A stretch of 64,000 bases of DNA from the NCBI GenBank assembly GCA_947044405.1, contig CAMRHE010000067.1, forward strand, positions 3,921,501-3,985,500, read 5' to 3'. Of this stretch, positions 36,829 through 48,554 are shown piece by piece (within the stretch, counting starts at the first letter, position 1; each line of letters starts with the position of its first letter). This DNA is from Leptodactylus fallax. Its lineage: Eukaryota; Chordata; Amphibia; Anura; Leptodactylidae. The position numbers and the translations under genes are program-made. The notes below the pieces were generated by a model, which did not search any database, was not told the DNA's origin, and was given only the letters and a program-made list of their open reading frames with translations.

Positions 36829-37054
36829 TTAGGCTGAGGCCCAACTTTGTGGAAAAGCTTCTTTTTTTTGTTGCAGATTTTGGAACATTTTTTTGAGCCA
36901 AAGCCAGGAATATATTGAGCACAAGGGAGACGTATAAGAGCTTCTTATGTATTTCACATCCCTTTTGTAGCCACTCCTGGCTTTGGCTCCAAAAACAGCA
37001 GTAAAATCTGCAACAAAAAAAGCTGCATTTCCACAATGTGAAGCCTTAGCCTTA
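36829..37054. mobile_element. MITE, GGCTGAGGCCCAAC type
   Basis: ttaggctgaggcccaacttt on the left, aatgtgaagccttagcctta on the right, and paired ttgttgcagattttg / aaaatctgcaacaaaa blocks. Confidence 0.75.
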
Positions 37055-37061
37055 AATCTAC

Positions 37062-37303
37062 TTAAAGGGGTTGTCCAGTTTCAACAAATAAATGTTATTA
37101 TTTGTATAATGAAAAATTATACAATTTTCCTCATGGTTTTCTAGATCTCTGCTTGCTGTCATTCATTGTTTACTTCCTAAAGGATAAAGATCAGTCCATG
37201 GTCATTTAATATACAGTCCATGGTCATGTGATGGACACATAGATGTACAGCTCTTACAAGACAGAGCTAAGATTATTGTGCCGTAATTGGACAACCCCTT
37301 CAA
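37062..37303. mobile_element. TTAA-type MITE, TTAAAGGGGTTGTCCAGTTTC
   Basis: The left end ttaaaggggttgtccagttt and right end attggacaaccccttcaag are inverted; the right TTAA has become TCAA. The interior attatttgtataatgaaaaa is a familiar frog repeat core. Confidence 0.8.
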
Positions 37304-37420
37304 GACTGTTACTACTATTTTTATAATCACAGCATCTTCAAGATGTTACTAGATATGATGGTCCTATTTTGAAATCTTATTAAGCTTCTCTCATACACAT
37401 CAGACTAAGTAGGTTCAGCA

Positions 37421-37611
37421 TTAAAGGGTTTCTTGGAGACTTTAACATTGATAGCTTGTCTTTAGGATAGCCTACTAATTTTTATCAGCCTCCAGGACCT
37501 CACAAGACATATCCCGATGGCTGTGTCTGTTACTGCACCTCTTACCTTTCAGTCCCCTTCCTTATCCTAAGGATAGGTCATGAATGGTAAAGCTCTAGCA
37601 AACCCTGTTAA
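37421..37611. mobile_element. TTAA-flanked MITE, short copy
   Basis: ttaaagggtttcttggagac on the left, gctctagcaaaccctgttaa on the right, with internal gtctttaggatagcc and ccttatcctaaggataggtc. Confidence 0.65.
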
Positions 37612-38838
37612 TCTAATATAATCTAATCCGATGTAGTTTAATCCACACAAAGGCAAAATAAAATCCCTTGGGCAATTGAGGCAGAGTTTTTCACAGACTC
37701 CTAAATAACATAATTATCTTTTTAGGTAGCCATATGAGCACAAGACACATCTTACTGCACGAAAAGACATATAATGGGATATATTGGTGGCTGTATTTTC
37801 CTCCGCTTTCCCTGATGTATCGTCTTCCATATTTATCCATATTAGTGTAAATTTGGAGTTAAATTTCTGATCTATACAGAGCCGATGACTAGCAGCCTTA
37901 CTGATGTAACACCGCTCCTTCTCTCTGCATATTATCAGTCACGCAGTGTTTTCACACTTTCTATCTACAGAAACATGTCCCACATTATTTGTTAAGATGT
38001 TGCATGACAAGACACATTACTGCAGATATCCTGAGCGTCAGGTCTATAGCATGAAGTCATATAGTATATTTATTACATTTTGACTCATTTTGTTTATCCT
38101 TATTGCCTTCAGTATGGAGAATGTTGCCTTTCCATGCTGAAAGCTCCAGTAAATTAGACAATATATCTGTGAGATTACGCTGGAAACCAAGTTGTGACCT
38201 ATATTAGAATGTACCACAGCTGTTTAATAAGTTATTTATTTAGTCTATTTTATGTATTTCTTTGGCTTCCAGGGAATGTTTTTTCTGCACTGAAAAAAAA
38301 TTCTAATTTATGATAAGCAGTGCATTTCAATGACTAAATCAGATCTTCGGGTCCACTTAATTCCTTCCATTCACACTCATTACGGCAAAATGCGGGTCAG
38401 CGGCAGTCTCATTCGATTGAAATGTACATATATTCATTAAGGCCTCACCATTTTTTCCTCTCCTTCCTTTAAATGGAAAAGTGAAATTAATCAATTCAGA
38501 CTGAAATCTTCAGAGGGCACTGCGTCTGGCAGTTGAAGTCTCTCGACAAGTTAAGTAGAGAAGCTCAGACTTTATTTTGCACTTGGAAAAGTGAAACTAT
38601 TCTCATCAAAATGCCGCATCAACGTGAAGGGGCATTTATTATACTTTTTATGCAGTTTAGTCAAAGTTATTTCATTATATATTTGCATGTATTTATATGG
38701 AGTGGAGCCTGCCAGCAACAAAAGTGTCTGAAAAGTCCTAAAATATATGGTTGGTATAAGCAAACCAAAGTAAGTTGACAAAACTTTCTATGGACGATAA
38801 AAATCAGAACAGATAGCTCCTCTTCTCTATGTCTAAAA

Positions 38839-38996
38839 CAGGGGTGAGCAACCTTCGGCACTCCAGCTGCTGTGAAACTACAACTCCCAACATGCTCCAG
38901 TCACTTCCATGGGAGTTCCAAGAGCAGCAGAGCAAGTATGCATGCTGGGAGTTGTAGTTTTACAACAGCTAGAGTGCTGAAGGTTGAATACCCCTG
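38839..38996. mobile_element. hAT-type MITE (158 bp)
   Basis: Ends caggggtgagcaaccttcgg and ctgaaggttgaatacccctg form about 60-bp inverted arms that include aaactacaactcccaacatg and catgctgggagttgtagttt. Flanking 8-mers gtctaaaa and gtctacag agree at six positions, fitting an 8-bp hAT duplication. Confidence 0.85.
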
Positions 38997-39049
38997 GTCT
39001 ACAGGAAAGAGCATTGCACCAGCAACATAGACAGGGATTCTTTACTGTA

Positions 39050-39290
39050 AGAGCTGTGGTTGTGATGGTGGATTCACTGTACAAGAGGGGCCTGGACGCT
39101 TTTCTTATAAGGAAAATATTAAAGTTTGTGGTCTTTATAGTTTGGGAAGGAATTTCCCCCGACATAGGCAATTGGCATTATCAGCCTAATGCTTTTTTTT
39201 TTCTTTCCTCTGGATCAACATTGTAGGGTTTATAGGGTAGACTTGATGGGCCTGTGTTTTCTTCCAACCTCATTTACTATGTTACTAGAA
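39050..39290. repeat. dispersed repeat ending in TCTGGATCAAC...ACTATGTTAC
   Basis: gaggggcctggacgcttttc, gggaaggaatttcccccgac, ctttcctctggatcaacatt and catttactatgttac are successive blocks of a repeat common in frogs. It follows the hAT MITE closely. Confidence 0.55.
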
Positions 39291-41164
39291 TTTTTCTAGG
39301 TATGTATTAAGAGGAGAGACCAATAGGCTGATGTTTTTGAAGTCCAAGTGTATGTCACATTTTTCACTCTACCCCACATTATGTAACTTTTTGACCAAGC
39401 AAGCTATTTCTGCTAACCCTCCCATACACATACACGCTCAGCTTGGGGAGAGGGGAGTAAGCAAAGTCTCTCCTGAGAACAAAAGGTTGTTTAGACATGT
39501 TGACCTCCAATGATCTAATCCTTTTTTCCCCCGACTCAGCAGTCGGGGCATACATATTAGATGATCAGCTGGTCTCGCCAACATCAGCAGGTTCAACCAA
39601 CAATAATCTACTGTGTATAGACAGCTTAACCCTTAAGCCAGCGCCCCCTCCCTTGATTGCTAATGTTACGGTGAGGAATCCTGCATAGATTTAAGATGCC
39701 TATAGGGATGTTAGATGGCTACAGTCTAAGTAAGTGCTGCATACTCCATGGGTGTCCCAGAGATTACTTCTATAGCATGTATATAAAAAAAAAAAACACT
39801 ACCAACTTTTCCTTCATAAATGCACTTAGTAATTTTATTACCATGCTACAATATGGTCAAGATAAAACTCAAAACAGTGGTCTATCAAGTTCCAAAGGTT
39901 GCAGGTTACTTATTTTCTACCTAAAATTGTCTCTTTTTGGGTCATCCTAACTTGAAATCACCTTCAACTACCAATGATATCCATGACAAATGTATAGCTA
40001 TGACATCCAGCCAGTCCTCATTAGCTTTTCCTTGATAAACAGTTAGCATACCGTATTGTGTTACTCTGCTCCCTGCAGGTCCGTAACTTGTCAAATATGG
40101 AAATAACAATATGGCTGCATGCAACTGTGCTGTACATTTGCCAGTGGGATGCCTCCTTTTTAACATCACTCAACACTTTATAGCTATAGCCTAAAACTAC
40201 AAGAGCAAGGGACCTGTAACATGCAGTTACTGCCAATAGTTACTGCAATACAGTCACGATCTCTACCACCTATTTGAATAGCCTACCCATCAACCTGACC
40301 AGGTTTCCTTAAAATTTTTAATGCAATTTTGATTCGTTGTCTTGAATAGATTTCACCGTATAGAGCCCCAAGAGTTAAAAAAAAAAAGCTTTACTAAACC
40401 CATACTAGGCATCCTGACTGAGCCATCACTGATGATGAGAAGTATAATGTAAAAAAACATATCATGTATCTTACATGCTACAATTTATCAATAGGTCATA
40501 TTTTTACATGCCTGGTCATACATAATTTGGTGATTCTGTATATATGCAGGATTTCAATAAAAGCATTCCAGGAAATCATGAATAGAAATAACTCATTGCC
40601 GTGAAATATTCAGTCTGATCACAACCCCCATTACTATATACTCATATTATGAAGCAATAATCAGCACTGGCTATTATCCTACTTCAATAATCAAGTCAAT
40701 GTATGTATTATCATTCATACCCTAGAACACATAAAGCTGCCGAGCAATGTATCAAACACGACATTTACTTCTGTTGATACATAAACTTTGCAGCATTGGA
40801 GGACTCGCCTTTTTCCATTAGCAGAACGGCACATTTATCTTTTAATCAGAAATGTCACTTTGTGTAGGGATATCTGGCTCAGCCTGCACTTGAGTTGTAC
40901 ACCCAGTCCTGAATGATCAATCTACAGTGACTCGGAGTGCCAGCTTATTAAATAAAGCTAATCAGCGCTCCTTGTAAGTACTAGTGTTATTTATCAGTGG
41001 TCCAGAGTCAAAGCTATGGGAAGCTTCTGGGTATTTTCCAAAAATGCAATAATCATCATTTCTAGGTGTGTAGGTTGTGCCCTATAAAATGGCAAAGATA
41101 AAGTGGCACATTGATTTCATATGATACAAAAATATATAGAGGTTGTCCAGGATTATTTATATAT

Positions 41165-41400
41165 ATATTAGGTCGGGGAAGGTAAAAAAACAAAAAAACA
41201 AAAAAACATACTCACCTCACACTGGTCCTCCGTTGTCTCCCAGTGTTGTCCTGCTGCTCCATTGTTAACTTGTGGTGGAAGTCCTCGCTAGCTGTGACGT
41301 CCTGATCGGCCTCATCGGTCACGTGCGGCGGGGACTTCTGCCAGAAGAGAAGCCCGAAGCAGCAGGACTGGACCACACTGGGAGACACCAGAGCATGATA
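41165..41400. repeat. dispersed repeat with CATACTCACC block
   Basis: ggtaaaaaaacaaaaaaaca then catactcacctcacactggt, with tggcctcatcggtcacgtg downstream, as in the repeats at 14.1, 19.6 and 48.8 kb. The ends are not clear. Confidence 0.5.
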
Positions 41401-41511
41401 TCTTATCACAGAAGGCAACAAAACAAATGAAAAGTCAATGAAAAATATTTTGTTGTCTTCTGTGATAAGATATCATGATGTAGCAGTTTTACTAATTGCA
41501 GAAGTTCAGGT

Positions 41512-41865
41512 TAAGGGTGGGTTCACACTCCGTCCACCGCGAATCTGATCTAAATGTCGGAAAACTGGATAGGGCCTGGATAGGGGAAGGTTTGCGACGC
41601 TTTGTTTGCGCTTACACCCTCTGTGCCGTAAACCGTTTTTTTTTCGCTGGAAACAAAGTCGGACATGCAGGACTTTGTTTCTGACTAAAAAAAACGGCTT
41701 CGCGGCGCAGAGGGTATAAGCACACACCCGTACATTGCTTTAAAACCCATTCAAGTGAATGGGGTTTTAAGCAAAGCGTCGCAAACCTTTCCCTATCCAG
41801 TTTTCTGAAATTTAGGTCGGATTTGCGGTGGACGGAGTGCCACCGCAAGTGTGAACCCACCCTAA
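41512..41865. mobile_element. TAA-flanked long-hairpin MITE
   Basis: Ends gggtgggttcacactccgtc and gtgtgaacccaccc are inverted, flanked by TAA. The arms continue inward (ggaaaactggatagggcctg against ccctatccagttttctgaaa; ggtttgcgacgctttg against caaagcgtcgcaaacc) to form a hairpin of more than 120 bp. Confidence 0.85.
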
Positions 41866-41903
41866 CTCTGCTACATCGATACCTATACTGTACATTCCTT
41901 GTT

Positions 41904-42207
41904 TTAGGCTAAGGCCCCACTTAGCTGGCTGCAGCGAAAAAAACGATGTGGGAAAAAGAGCGGCAGAAACGCATTGTGTTTTTTCCTGCAACGCTTTTCA
42001 CAGAAACTTTTTGGTGCAATTATACCTATAGTGAAACCGCTGTATAATTGACATGCAGCAATTTCCAAAAATGCGGCAGTTTTAGAAACTGCAGCATTTC
42101 CATTGCCCTATTTTTCTGCAACGCGTGGATGGGATTCGCTAGAATTCCATCCACTTTTCAGGGACTGTAAAACCACTGCGTTTACGCAAAGTAGGGCCCC
42201 AGCCTTA
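41904..42207. mobile_element. MITE, GGCTAAGGCCCCAC type
   Basis: ttaggctaaggccccactta on the left and agtagggccccagcctta on the right, with paired inner gcagcaatttcc and cggcagttttagaaactgc segments. It lies about 40 bp after the previous element. Confidence 0.7.
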
Positions 42208-42482
42208 AAAAGGTTCACCAGGATTTTAATTTGGGTTGATATGGAGATCCAACATGTGGAACTAACACCAATTAGCTGTTTGAAGGTGACACAATGCTTT
42301 GGTAAGTGCCACGTCCCCTTCATTGTTTATCAGATACAGCTCTATACTTTTAGAAGTACTGTGGCTGGTATTATACCTTCATGAATTACCAGGCATTGTT
42401 GCTACTGAATGTACACAGCTGCGTCTGGTAACAATGAATGGAGCATAATGCTCACCAGAACAGCATGGTCTCTTCAGACAGC

Positions 42483-42734
42483 TAAGGCAAGGTTCACATC
42501 ACATTTTTAATAACTATTCATGCACCCATTAAAAAAAAAAAAAAGATGCAAATAGATGCAGTGCAAGGAATGGGGTATCTGTTTGCATTTGCTTTACATA
42601 CACTGTTTTTTTAACTTTGAAGTCTATGTAAAATTCATGTCATTTCTACGGCATCATTTTTTTTACATGCATTTTTGTGTTAAAAAACAGGTACATGAAC
42701 AGTATAGCAAAAACGTGATGTGAACCTAGCCTAA
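42483..42734. mobile_element. TAA-flanked MITE
   Basis: taaggcaaggttcacatcac and gtgatgtgaacctagcctaa are inverted ends with TAA on both sides. Inner arms catgcacccattaaaaa and acatgcatttttg pair loosely. Confidence 0.8.
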
Positions 42735-43405
42735 CTGGTGGGAAGTGCTGAGAGTCAGACTCTACTGATCTAATACTGAAGACCTACCCTAAGAATTGTC
42801 AAGTACTACAGTAGATAACCCCATTATTTGTTAGAGTCAGATTCCACCATAAAAGCCACTTTCCCCAATCTGACCACATGGCTCAATACATTCCATGCTT
42901 TGATTCTTTTATTTTCCAAAAACTTTGTCACAGTTCATGAAATAAGACTAATATCTAATATGCAGAGGTAACATACATTATATAGATTTCTATCCCCAAA
43001 ATTCCCAAGTCAACATTTCTAAACCCACACCTCAATTCCAAATCAGGACCAGAGGAGAGGAAAGGAAAAGAGAAAAATCCACATCCCCTAATTCAATCAT
43101 TCACCTCTTCCACAGCTGCTTCTGGTAGCAAATATTAAGACTCAAAGCCCTATTTTTCTCAGGGACCATTGTGAAGTTTTGTCCATGGGCAGTATCATTA
43201 GATCTGTTAGGAGACAAGGGCGTGTGGTTTCTAAAACAGGAAGTGATGTCATTAGATTGATAGGTACAGTCAGGGTGACATCATTTGGAACAATAGGGGG
43301 AATTTTACAGGAAAATAAATAACATCATGTCATTTTTTTCAAGTTTTATTGGAGTTTAGGATCCAGTCACTAGTTATAAGTGAAAACCATAAAGTATTGT
43401 ATCAG

Positions 43406-44057
43406 TGTTAGGGTCTTGCCAGATGTAGCAATACCCTACACTACTGCAGCGGTCTGGGAGGAAGGACAGAGACAAGTGAGCCCTAATCTCACCCCAGCCA
43501 CTGTCCCTTCCTATTGTCTCAGTTACCCTAAACGGTAAAAGGACAACCTGAAGACGAGCCCTATACTGAGTAAGTGACCACACAGAACACAGACAAAACA
43601 AACGACAAAAAGAGAGGTCAGGAAGCCAAGGGTTTGGTAACAGACGAGCAATGCAGTACAGAATCAAAATCCAAGAGAATAGTCACAAGGCAAGCCAAAG
43701 GTCAGAGAATTAGGTAACAAAGCAGCAAGGGATATAACAAAGAGAGCAGGCAAAGACAGTGCAATAACCGGCGACCATATGAGGGCTGACAACCTGTTTA
43801 TAGAAAGTCTGGGCAAGCCCCAGGCTTGATTGGTAGACAGGCTGTCAATCACACAGGCAAGGCTGAGATTAACTATATGCGGTCCAGAGAGAAATGCTCA
43901 GAACACGGGTGTGGCTGGAAATCTATTACATTGTCTAGGACCGTGTTCAGACTGAGCAACAAGAAACCTACACAAGGAACCAAACTGAACACACCTCCTT
44001 CGCCGCAGCATGCGAGCGGAGGGTGGCGCAGAGACCCAAACAGGCAGAGACGTTACA
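43406..44057 (-). mobile_element. solo LTR, copy 2 (652 bp)
   Basis: TGTTAGGG...GTTACA flanked by a perfect 5-bp duplication ATCAG (43401-43405 and 44058-44062). It aligns along its whole length with 27049-27696, for example at gtaatgcagtacagaatca/gcaatgcagtacagaatca. On the minus strand ttctataaacaggttgtc offers a TATA-like element. No internal retroelement region is adjacent. Confidence 0.85.
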
Positions 44058-44689
44058 ATCAGTCACATCATGGAATGCAAAAGTTCCCAACAGACACCTG
44101 TAAATTATAATAAGGTCTGCTGAGGTTCTGCTGCATGCTGTGCATTTCTTTCAATCAAAGGTGATGGAATTTGCACAACACTGACATGAATAAAATCTTA
44201 GGCTTTAGAGACTCTTTCCATATCCAAAGTGACTCATGTTGTAGTGCAGGTTCTCTTTTGAGCTGCTAAATGGCACATGTGACACCATGAATACCACTTA
44301 GATATATATTAGGAACAGTTTTGTGTATCTGACCATATTACCCAATACAGTAGCTGTTTTTTATCATTGATTTTTTATGGATTTTTTTCTGTCTACGATA
44401 TAATGCCACATACATAAAGTTTCAATAAATGGAGTATGAACAAAACAATAAACTGGAGAATCTGGGTCTATGACCCAACAGTTACATTACCGTAGTAGCT
44501 GTTAGAGTTTGACACTTTGCTGAACTGAAACCATCTCTCTATCTATAGATATTCTATTTATATATGGGTGCTAAATGCATTCATGTATAGAATTGCTTGA
44601 ATGTACTCTGATTATTAAGCTGTGAATAAAAAAATAGCTCGCAGTACATAACTCCTCTGAGTGTTTAAAGAGAGCCTGTCACAATAAGG

Positions 44690-45035
44690 AATCCAGTGCC
44701 ATCTGCATGTTATGATGATATGGCCACCACAGAGCCCTGATCTCAACATCATCCAGTCTGTCTGGGATTACATGACAAACGGAAGGATTGGAGCAAGCCT
44801 ACATCCACAGAAGATCTGTGCTTACAGTAGTTCTCCAAGATGTTTGGAACAACCTCCCTGCCGAATTCCTTCAAAAACTGTCTGCAAGTGTACCGAGAAG
44901 AAATAATGGACGGCAAAAGGCAAAGGTCACACCAAATATTGATGGGATTTAGATTTCTCATTTGTTTATTCACTTCATTTTATTAATGGACAAAAACATA
45001 CACAAAAAAAACTTGCCTAAAACTTTATAGTTTTG
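44690..45035 (+). mobile_element. deleted Tc1-type element, copy 2
   Basis: The C-terminal part of a Tc1 transposase (MMIWPPQSPDLNIIQSVWDY, then a frameshift, then LQDVWNNLPAEFLQKL in another frame) is followed by the 3' flank ttgtttattcacttcatttt and a decayed end ttatagttttgtgc. It has Gln in place of the catalytic Glu. Confidence 0.8.
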
Positions 45036-45420
45036 TGCAAACAAGATTCAGTAGAATTTCTAATTTATTGTTATAAATCTCTGTTCATTCTGTGGTTAGG
45101 AGTCCAGGGGGCAGTCCTTACTTCTGTATGTACACTCATACAAGAAAGATTGTTAGTCACTGAGTCGGCCACCGAACTAGTATGGTTGTTTTCCAGTTCT
45201 CATGGACTCAATGGCTGTGACTTGGCTCAGATCAAATATTTCCAAACGTAACCTAGCAAAATTGTTAGTATCAATTAAGAATTGTTTACATGATCATATC
45301 CTAATAACATATACACAATACATACGGTATGTCTACTGTGTGTAACCTGATTTATTTATACAGTATGTATTGTGAGGCTTTACAATCTTATTGACTTGTC
45401 TTATTGTCTTCTCATTGCAG

Positions 45421-45544
45421 AGAATACTATATAACCATGGTGAAATGGGCAACCAATACCAAGGTGGCAGTGAACTGGTTAAACAGGGCACAGAATATCT
45501 CCATCTTGACTCTGTGTGATGCTATTACCGGAGTTTGCACAAAG
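45421..45544 (+). CDS. dpp6: dpp6 exon D (beta-propeller)
   Basis: This 124-nt exon runs from phase 2 to phase 0. It reads [37 protein letters not shown] and VCTK. It is one of the best conserved pieces of DPP6. N-I-S is a glycosylation sequon. The two cysteines in [10 protein letters not shown] match a conserved propeller cysteine pair. The acceptor is ctcattgcag and the donor aaag/gtaaat. The open frame continues past the donor for about 24 codons into the intron, but that stretch has no family similarity and is not coding. A higher-order tandem repeat starts about 410 bp downstream. Confidence 0.97.
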
Positions 45545-45954
45545 GTAAATGAATGTTTTATCTATGAAGATCTAGTTTTCTCAAATAGCAAACTAATAGA
45601 GCAGACCGGATTGTGACATGTGAGTGATAGATGGAGCGCGGAGACTATATTGCAGAATGTAGTCACTTTCCGAAATGACTGTGTTATTTGGAATAATGAA
45701 TGTTCTTGAAATTACAAATTAGGGGCAGGGGGCAGTATTGATTTTTGCTTGAGTTCTGTCGATACAACCTACTGCTGTACAACAGATGAGAAATACAAGG
45801 AGAGAAAAAGTGGAGGCAGTAAACAAAGTCTGAAGAATGTTAAAGAGGTTTTCTATCAGAATAGTGTCTATGCAAGCATAGCAACAGGATCCAAGTATAA
45901 ATGGACTAATAGGGACACCTTTATTAATCTTTAGGACCATGATGCTTTGCATTT

Positions 45955-46680
45955 GGTACTTTTCTTCTAGCCTGAGTATATTTTGGGTCTCCTGTCATTT
46001 ACTGATATGTTCAGAACCGCATCCACATTTCTTCTTGTCTGGGTATATGTAAGGGTTCTCTTGTCACTAACCGACATGTTTGTGACTGCATCCACATTTC
46101 TTCTTGCCTGGGCATACCAGAGGTTTCCTGTCACTTACTAATGTTTAAGACCACATCCACATTTCTTCTTGGCTGGGTATTATCTGGGACTCTTGTCACT
46201 TACACATGTTCAGGACCACATCCACATTACTTCTTGCCTTGATATATTTAGGTTCTCTGGTCACTTACAGACATGTTCGGGACCACATCCACATTTCTAC
46301 TTGCTTAGTTATATCTAGGATCTCTTGTCACCTACTGACATGTTTGGGACTACGTCCACATTTCTTCTTGCCTAGGTATATGTAGGGTTTCCTATAACAT
46401 ACTGACATATTCAGGACCATATAACATTACTTCTTGTCTGGATATATTTAGGGCCTCTGGTCACTTACATCCATGTTTGAGACTACATCCACATTTCTAC
46501 TTCCTTAGTTATATTTAGGGTCTCTTGTCACCTACTGACATGTTTGGGACTACGTTCACATTTCTTCTTGCCTAGATATATGTAGGGTCTGCTATCACTT
46601 ACTGACATGTTCGGGACCATATAAACATTTCTTCTTGCCTGAGTATAGCTAGGGTCTCTTGTCACTTACTTGTTGATATT
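45955..46680. repeat. higher-order tandem repeat, about 66-bp units
   Basis: About eleven units of 60-70 bp, each with ccacatttcttcttgcctgg, a tatatgtagggtctc-like block and gtcacttactgacatgttc. From 46226 the units fall into an A-B-C order that repeats with a period close to 200 bp (A at 46226 and 46422, B at 46290 and 46490, C at 46356 and 46556). Confidence 0.9.
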
Positions 46681-46960
46681 TTAGATGGGATGGACAACCA
46701 TCTTGACTCTGACATCAGTAAAGCATAGGTGTTAAAATGACATTTTATAGCAATCTAGAAAATAACAGTTCAGTATTATATATGATCATTACATCAATTT
46801 TGTGCCAGTCATCAGTTTGTGGGAATTTTGTACACTAGTTTTGTGCCTACAGGCAGTAAAACTAGGTATAGAATTCTACTGGCCCACTGTATAGAAAACC
46901 TGTGCAGGGTGTTTTTCCCTTGTGAATTGGTGCCTTTGTTGAAGAGAAATCGCTGTTTTT

Positions 46961-47066
46961 GCCAATATGCAAATGAGCTCTTGGTGCAATGAGGACGTTG
47001 TCGCTTACCCTCTTTGGACCAACGACAATGCCCTTGTTGCTCCAAAGAGCTCATTTGCATATTGAC
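46961..47066. mobile_element. short palindromic repeat
   Basis: gccaatatgcaaatgagctc and gagctcatttgcatattgac are inverted arms of about 24 bp around a roughly 58-bp core. This core is a recurrent frog repeat. ATGCAAAT matches an octamer but is part of the repeat arm. Confidence 0.6.
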
Positions 47067-48163
47067 AGCAGTATCTCGGCAATGGAGACACCGATTCCTG
47101 GCTGGACATAACCAGATTCATGTCTCAGGAGATGATTAGCTTTTCAAGAAAAACTAATTTTGTAATATTGTGTCATGAAGTGATATGCTATATGTGTCTA
47201 GGTGTGGCCACATAGTGCTTCTTTTGTGAATTGTGGCCTGTCTAGGGTTTCGCTAGTAGGTCATGATATTGTATTCAATTTGTTTTGTGAGAAACTGAAG
47301 TTCTTATCTAAACTGGAGCTAAGTTAATGGTGGACCCATCAGCATATAATATTATTTTGCAAAGACTTTTCTCCTATTTTACTATTATTAATATTCGGTA
47401 AGCTGTGAATTCAATTTTCCCCATTTTCAGATATTGTAATGTCTTTTTTAATGGGTTATTCTTAGTCTTTCAGCCATTTCACTTGAGGCTTGTGTGGCTG
47501 AATCATTAGCATTGGAAATTTGCTGTGACTAGTCACTTTCATATTCATTGATTTCAGCTTCTTTTTGGATATCATTATCCATTTCCATACTGACAATAAT
47601 GAGCTTCGCAGCATTATCTTACATTTTCTCTTCAGAAAGAATGGTTTGTAGTTGCATTTATGGTCTTTATTGTAATAGATGATCAATGAGCCTGGTGTCT
47701 GTGCCTCACTGATATAGCTTCCTCAGATGTTATCATAAGAAATTGTTAATTTGGGTTCCATTTTGTGATAATATTTTAGTCAAGCGCCACCATTGGGGCC
47801 ACTTTAAAGATTATGTTAGGGAATTGTATCAATAACAATTTTCTAATAGAAAGTCATTAATGGAACGGGTCCCCATGGGATAGTTTTGATAAGAAACTTC
47901 ACAGCTATGGGCAATTTAATATTCTCTGTGTCTGCCTGGTGTCTTGTTTCAGTGTTTGCTCTTCTTGACAGAAATTGCTATTTTTACTAATACCACATAA
48001 TATTATATCATTTTTAAAGCACCGTGGATATTTATATTAGTTGCATCTGTAAGATTACCACTAGTGGCTTCCAGTAAATGGTTTCTCATTAATGTAATTG
48101 TTTCTGCAGCTAAAGTACACTACAACGCCAGTAAAGGGGAGGTTCAAAAATATCTGCAGATAT

Positions 48164-48454
48164 TTAAAGGGGTTATCCAGTTTCTTTGATGGTCTCTCCT
48201 TAGAATAGGCTATCAATATAAGATCTGGGGGGTTCTGACACCTGGCACCCCTGCAGATCACTGGTACCAAAGCAGCACGGAAAAGCCGCTCTGCTCGCTC
48301 ATTATACAAACTGTAGTGGTAAGTGTAGGTACTGCAGCAGTGCCTAATTTAAGTCTATGGGGAATGGCCGCAGTACCCACACTTGATGCCTCTCTACTGG
48401 TGATCTGTAGGGGTCCCGGGTGTCAGACCCCCACAGATCTAATATTGATCTTAA
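48164..48454. mobile_element. TTAA-type MITE
   Basis: ttaaaggggttatccagttt on the left, internal atcaatataagatctgggg and ccccacagatctaatattga arms, TTAA at the right border (48451). Confidence 0.65.
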
Positions 48455-48554
48455 AGGTCAGCTTAAGATCTGATTTGGCTGCTTATTACAATCTATGCTA
48501 TTCAATCTGCAAAATTTATTCTGAAATTCACATAGATATGCTGCAAAATCGCAG

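Larger units (their letters stand above)
33699..45420 (+). other. dpp6 intron between exons C and D (11.7 kb)
   Basis: The intron contains MITEs near 34.3, 35.0, 36.8, 37.1, 37.4, 38.8, 41.5, 41.9 and 42.5 kb, a solo LTR at 43406-44057 and a Tc1 fragment near 44.7 kb. An inverted pair of about 25 bp (36571 and 36749) is also present. 35.4-36.5, 37.6-38.8, 39.3-41.1 and 42.75-43.4 kb show nothing I can name. Confidence 0.8.

Noticed and set aside
45545..45616. Continuation of the exon D frame into the intron as a longer exon
   Set aside because: A good GTAAAT donor sits exactly where DPP6 similarity ends, and exon E continues the family sequence.
46000..46680. CRISPR-like array
   Set aside because: Regularly spaced repeats are diverged 66-bp tandem units without unique spacers, in a vertebrate intron.
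46961..47066. Octamer-type regulatory site (ATGCAAAT)
   Set aside because: The octamer is part of the arms of a common dispersed palindrome.
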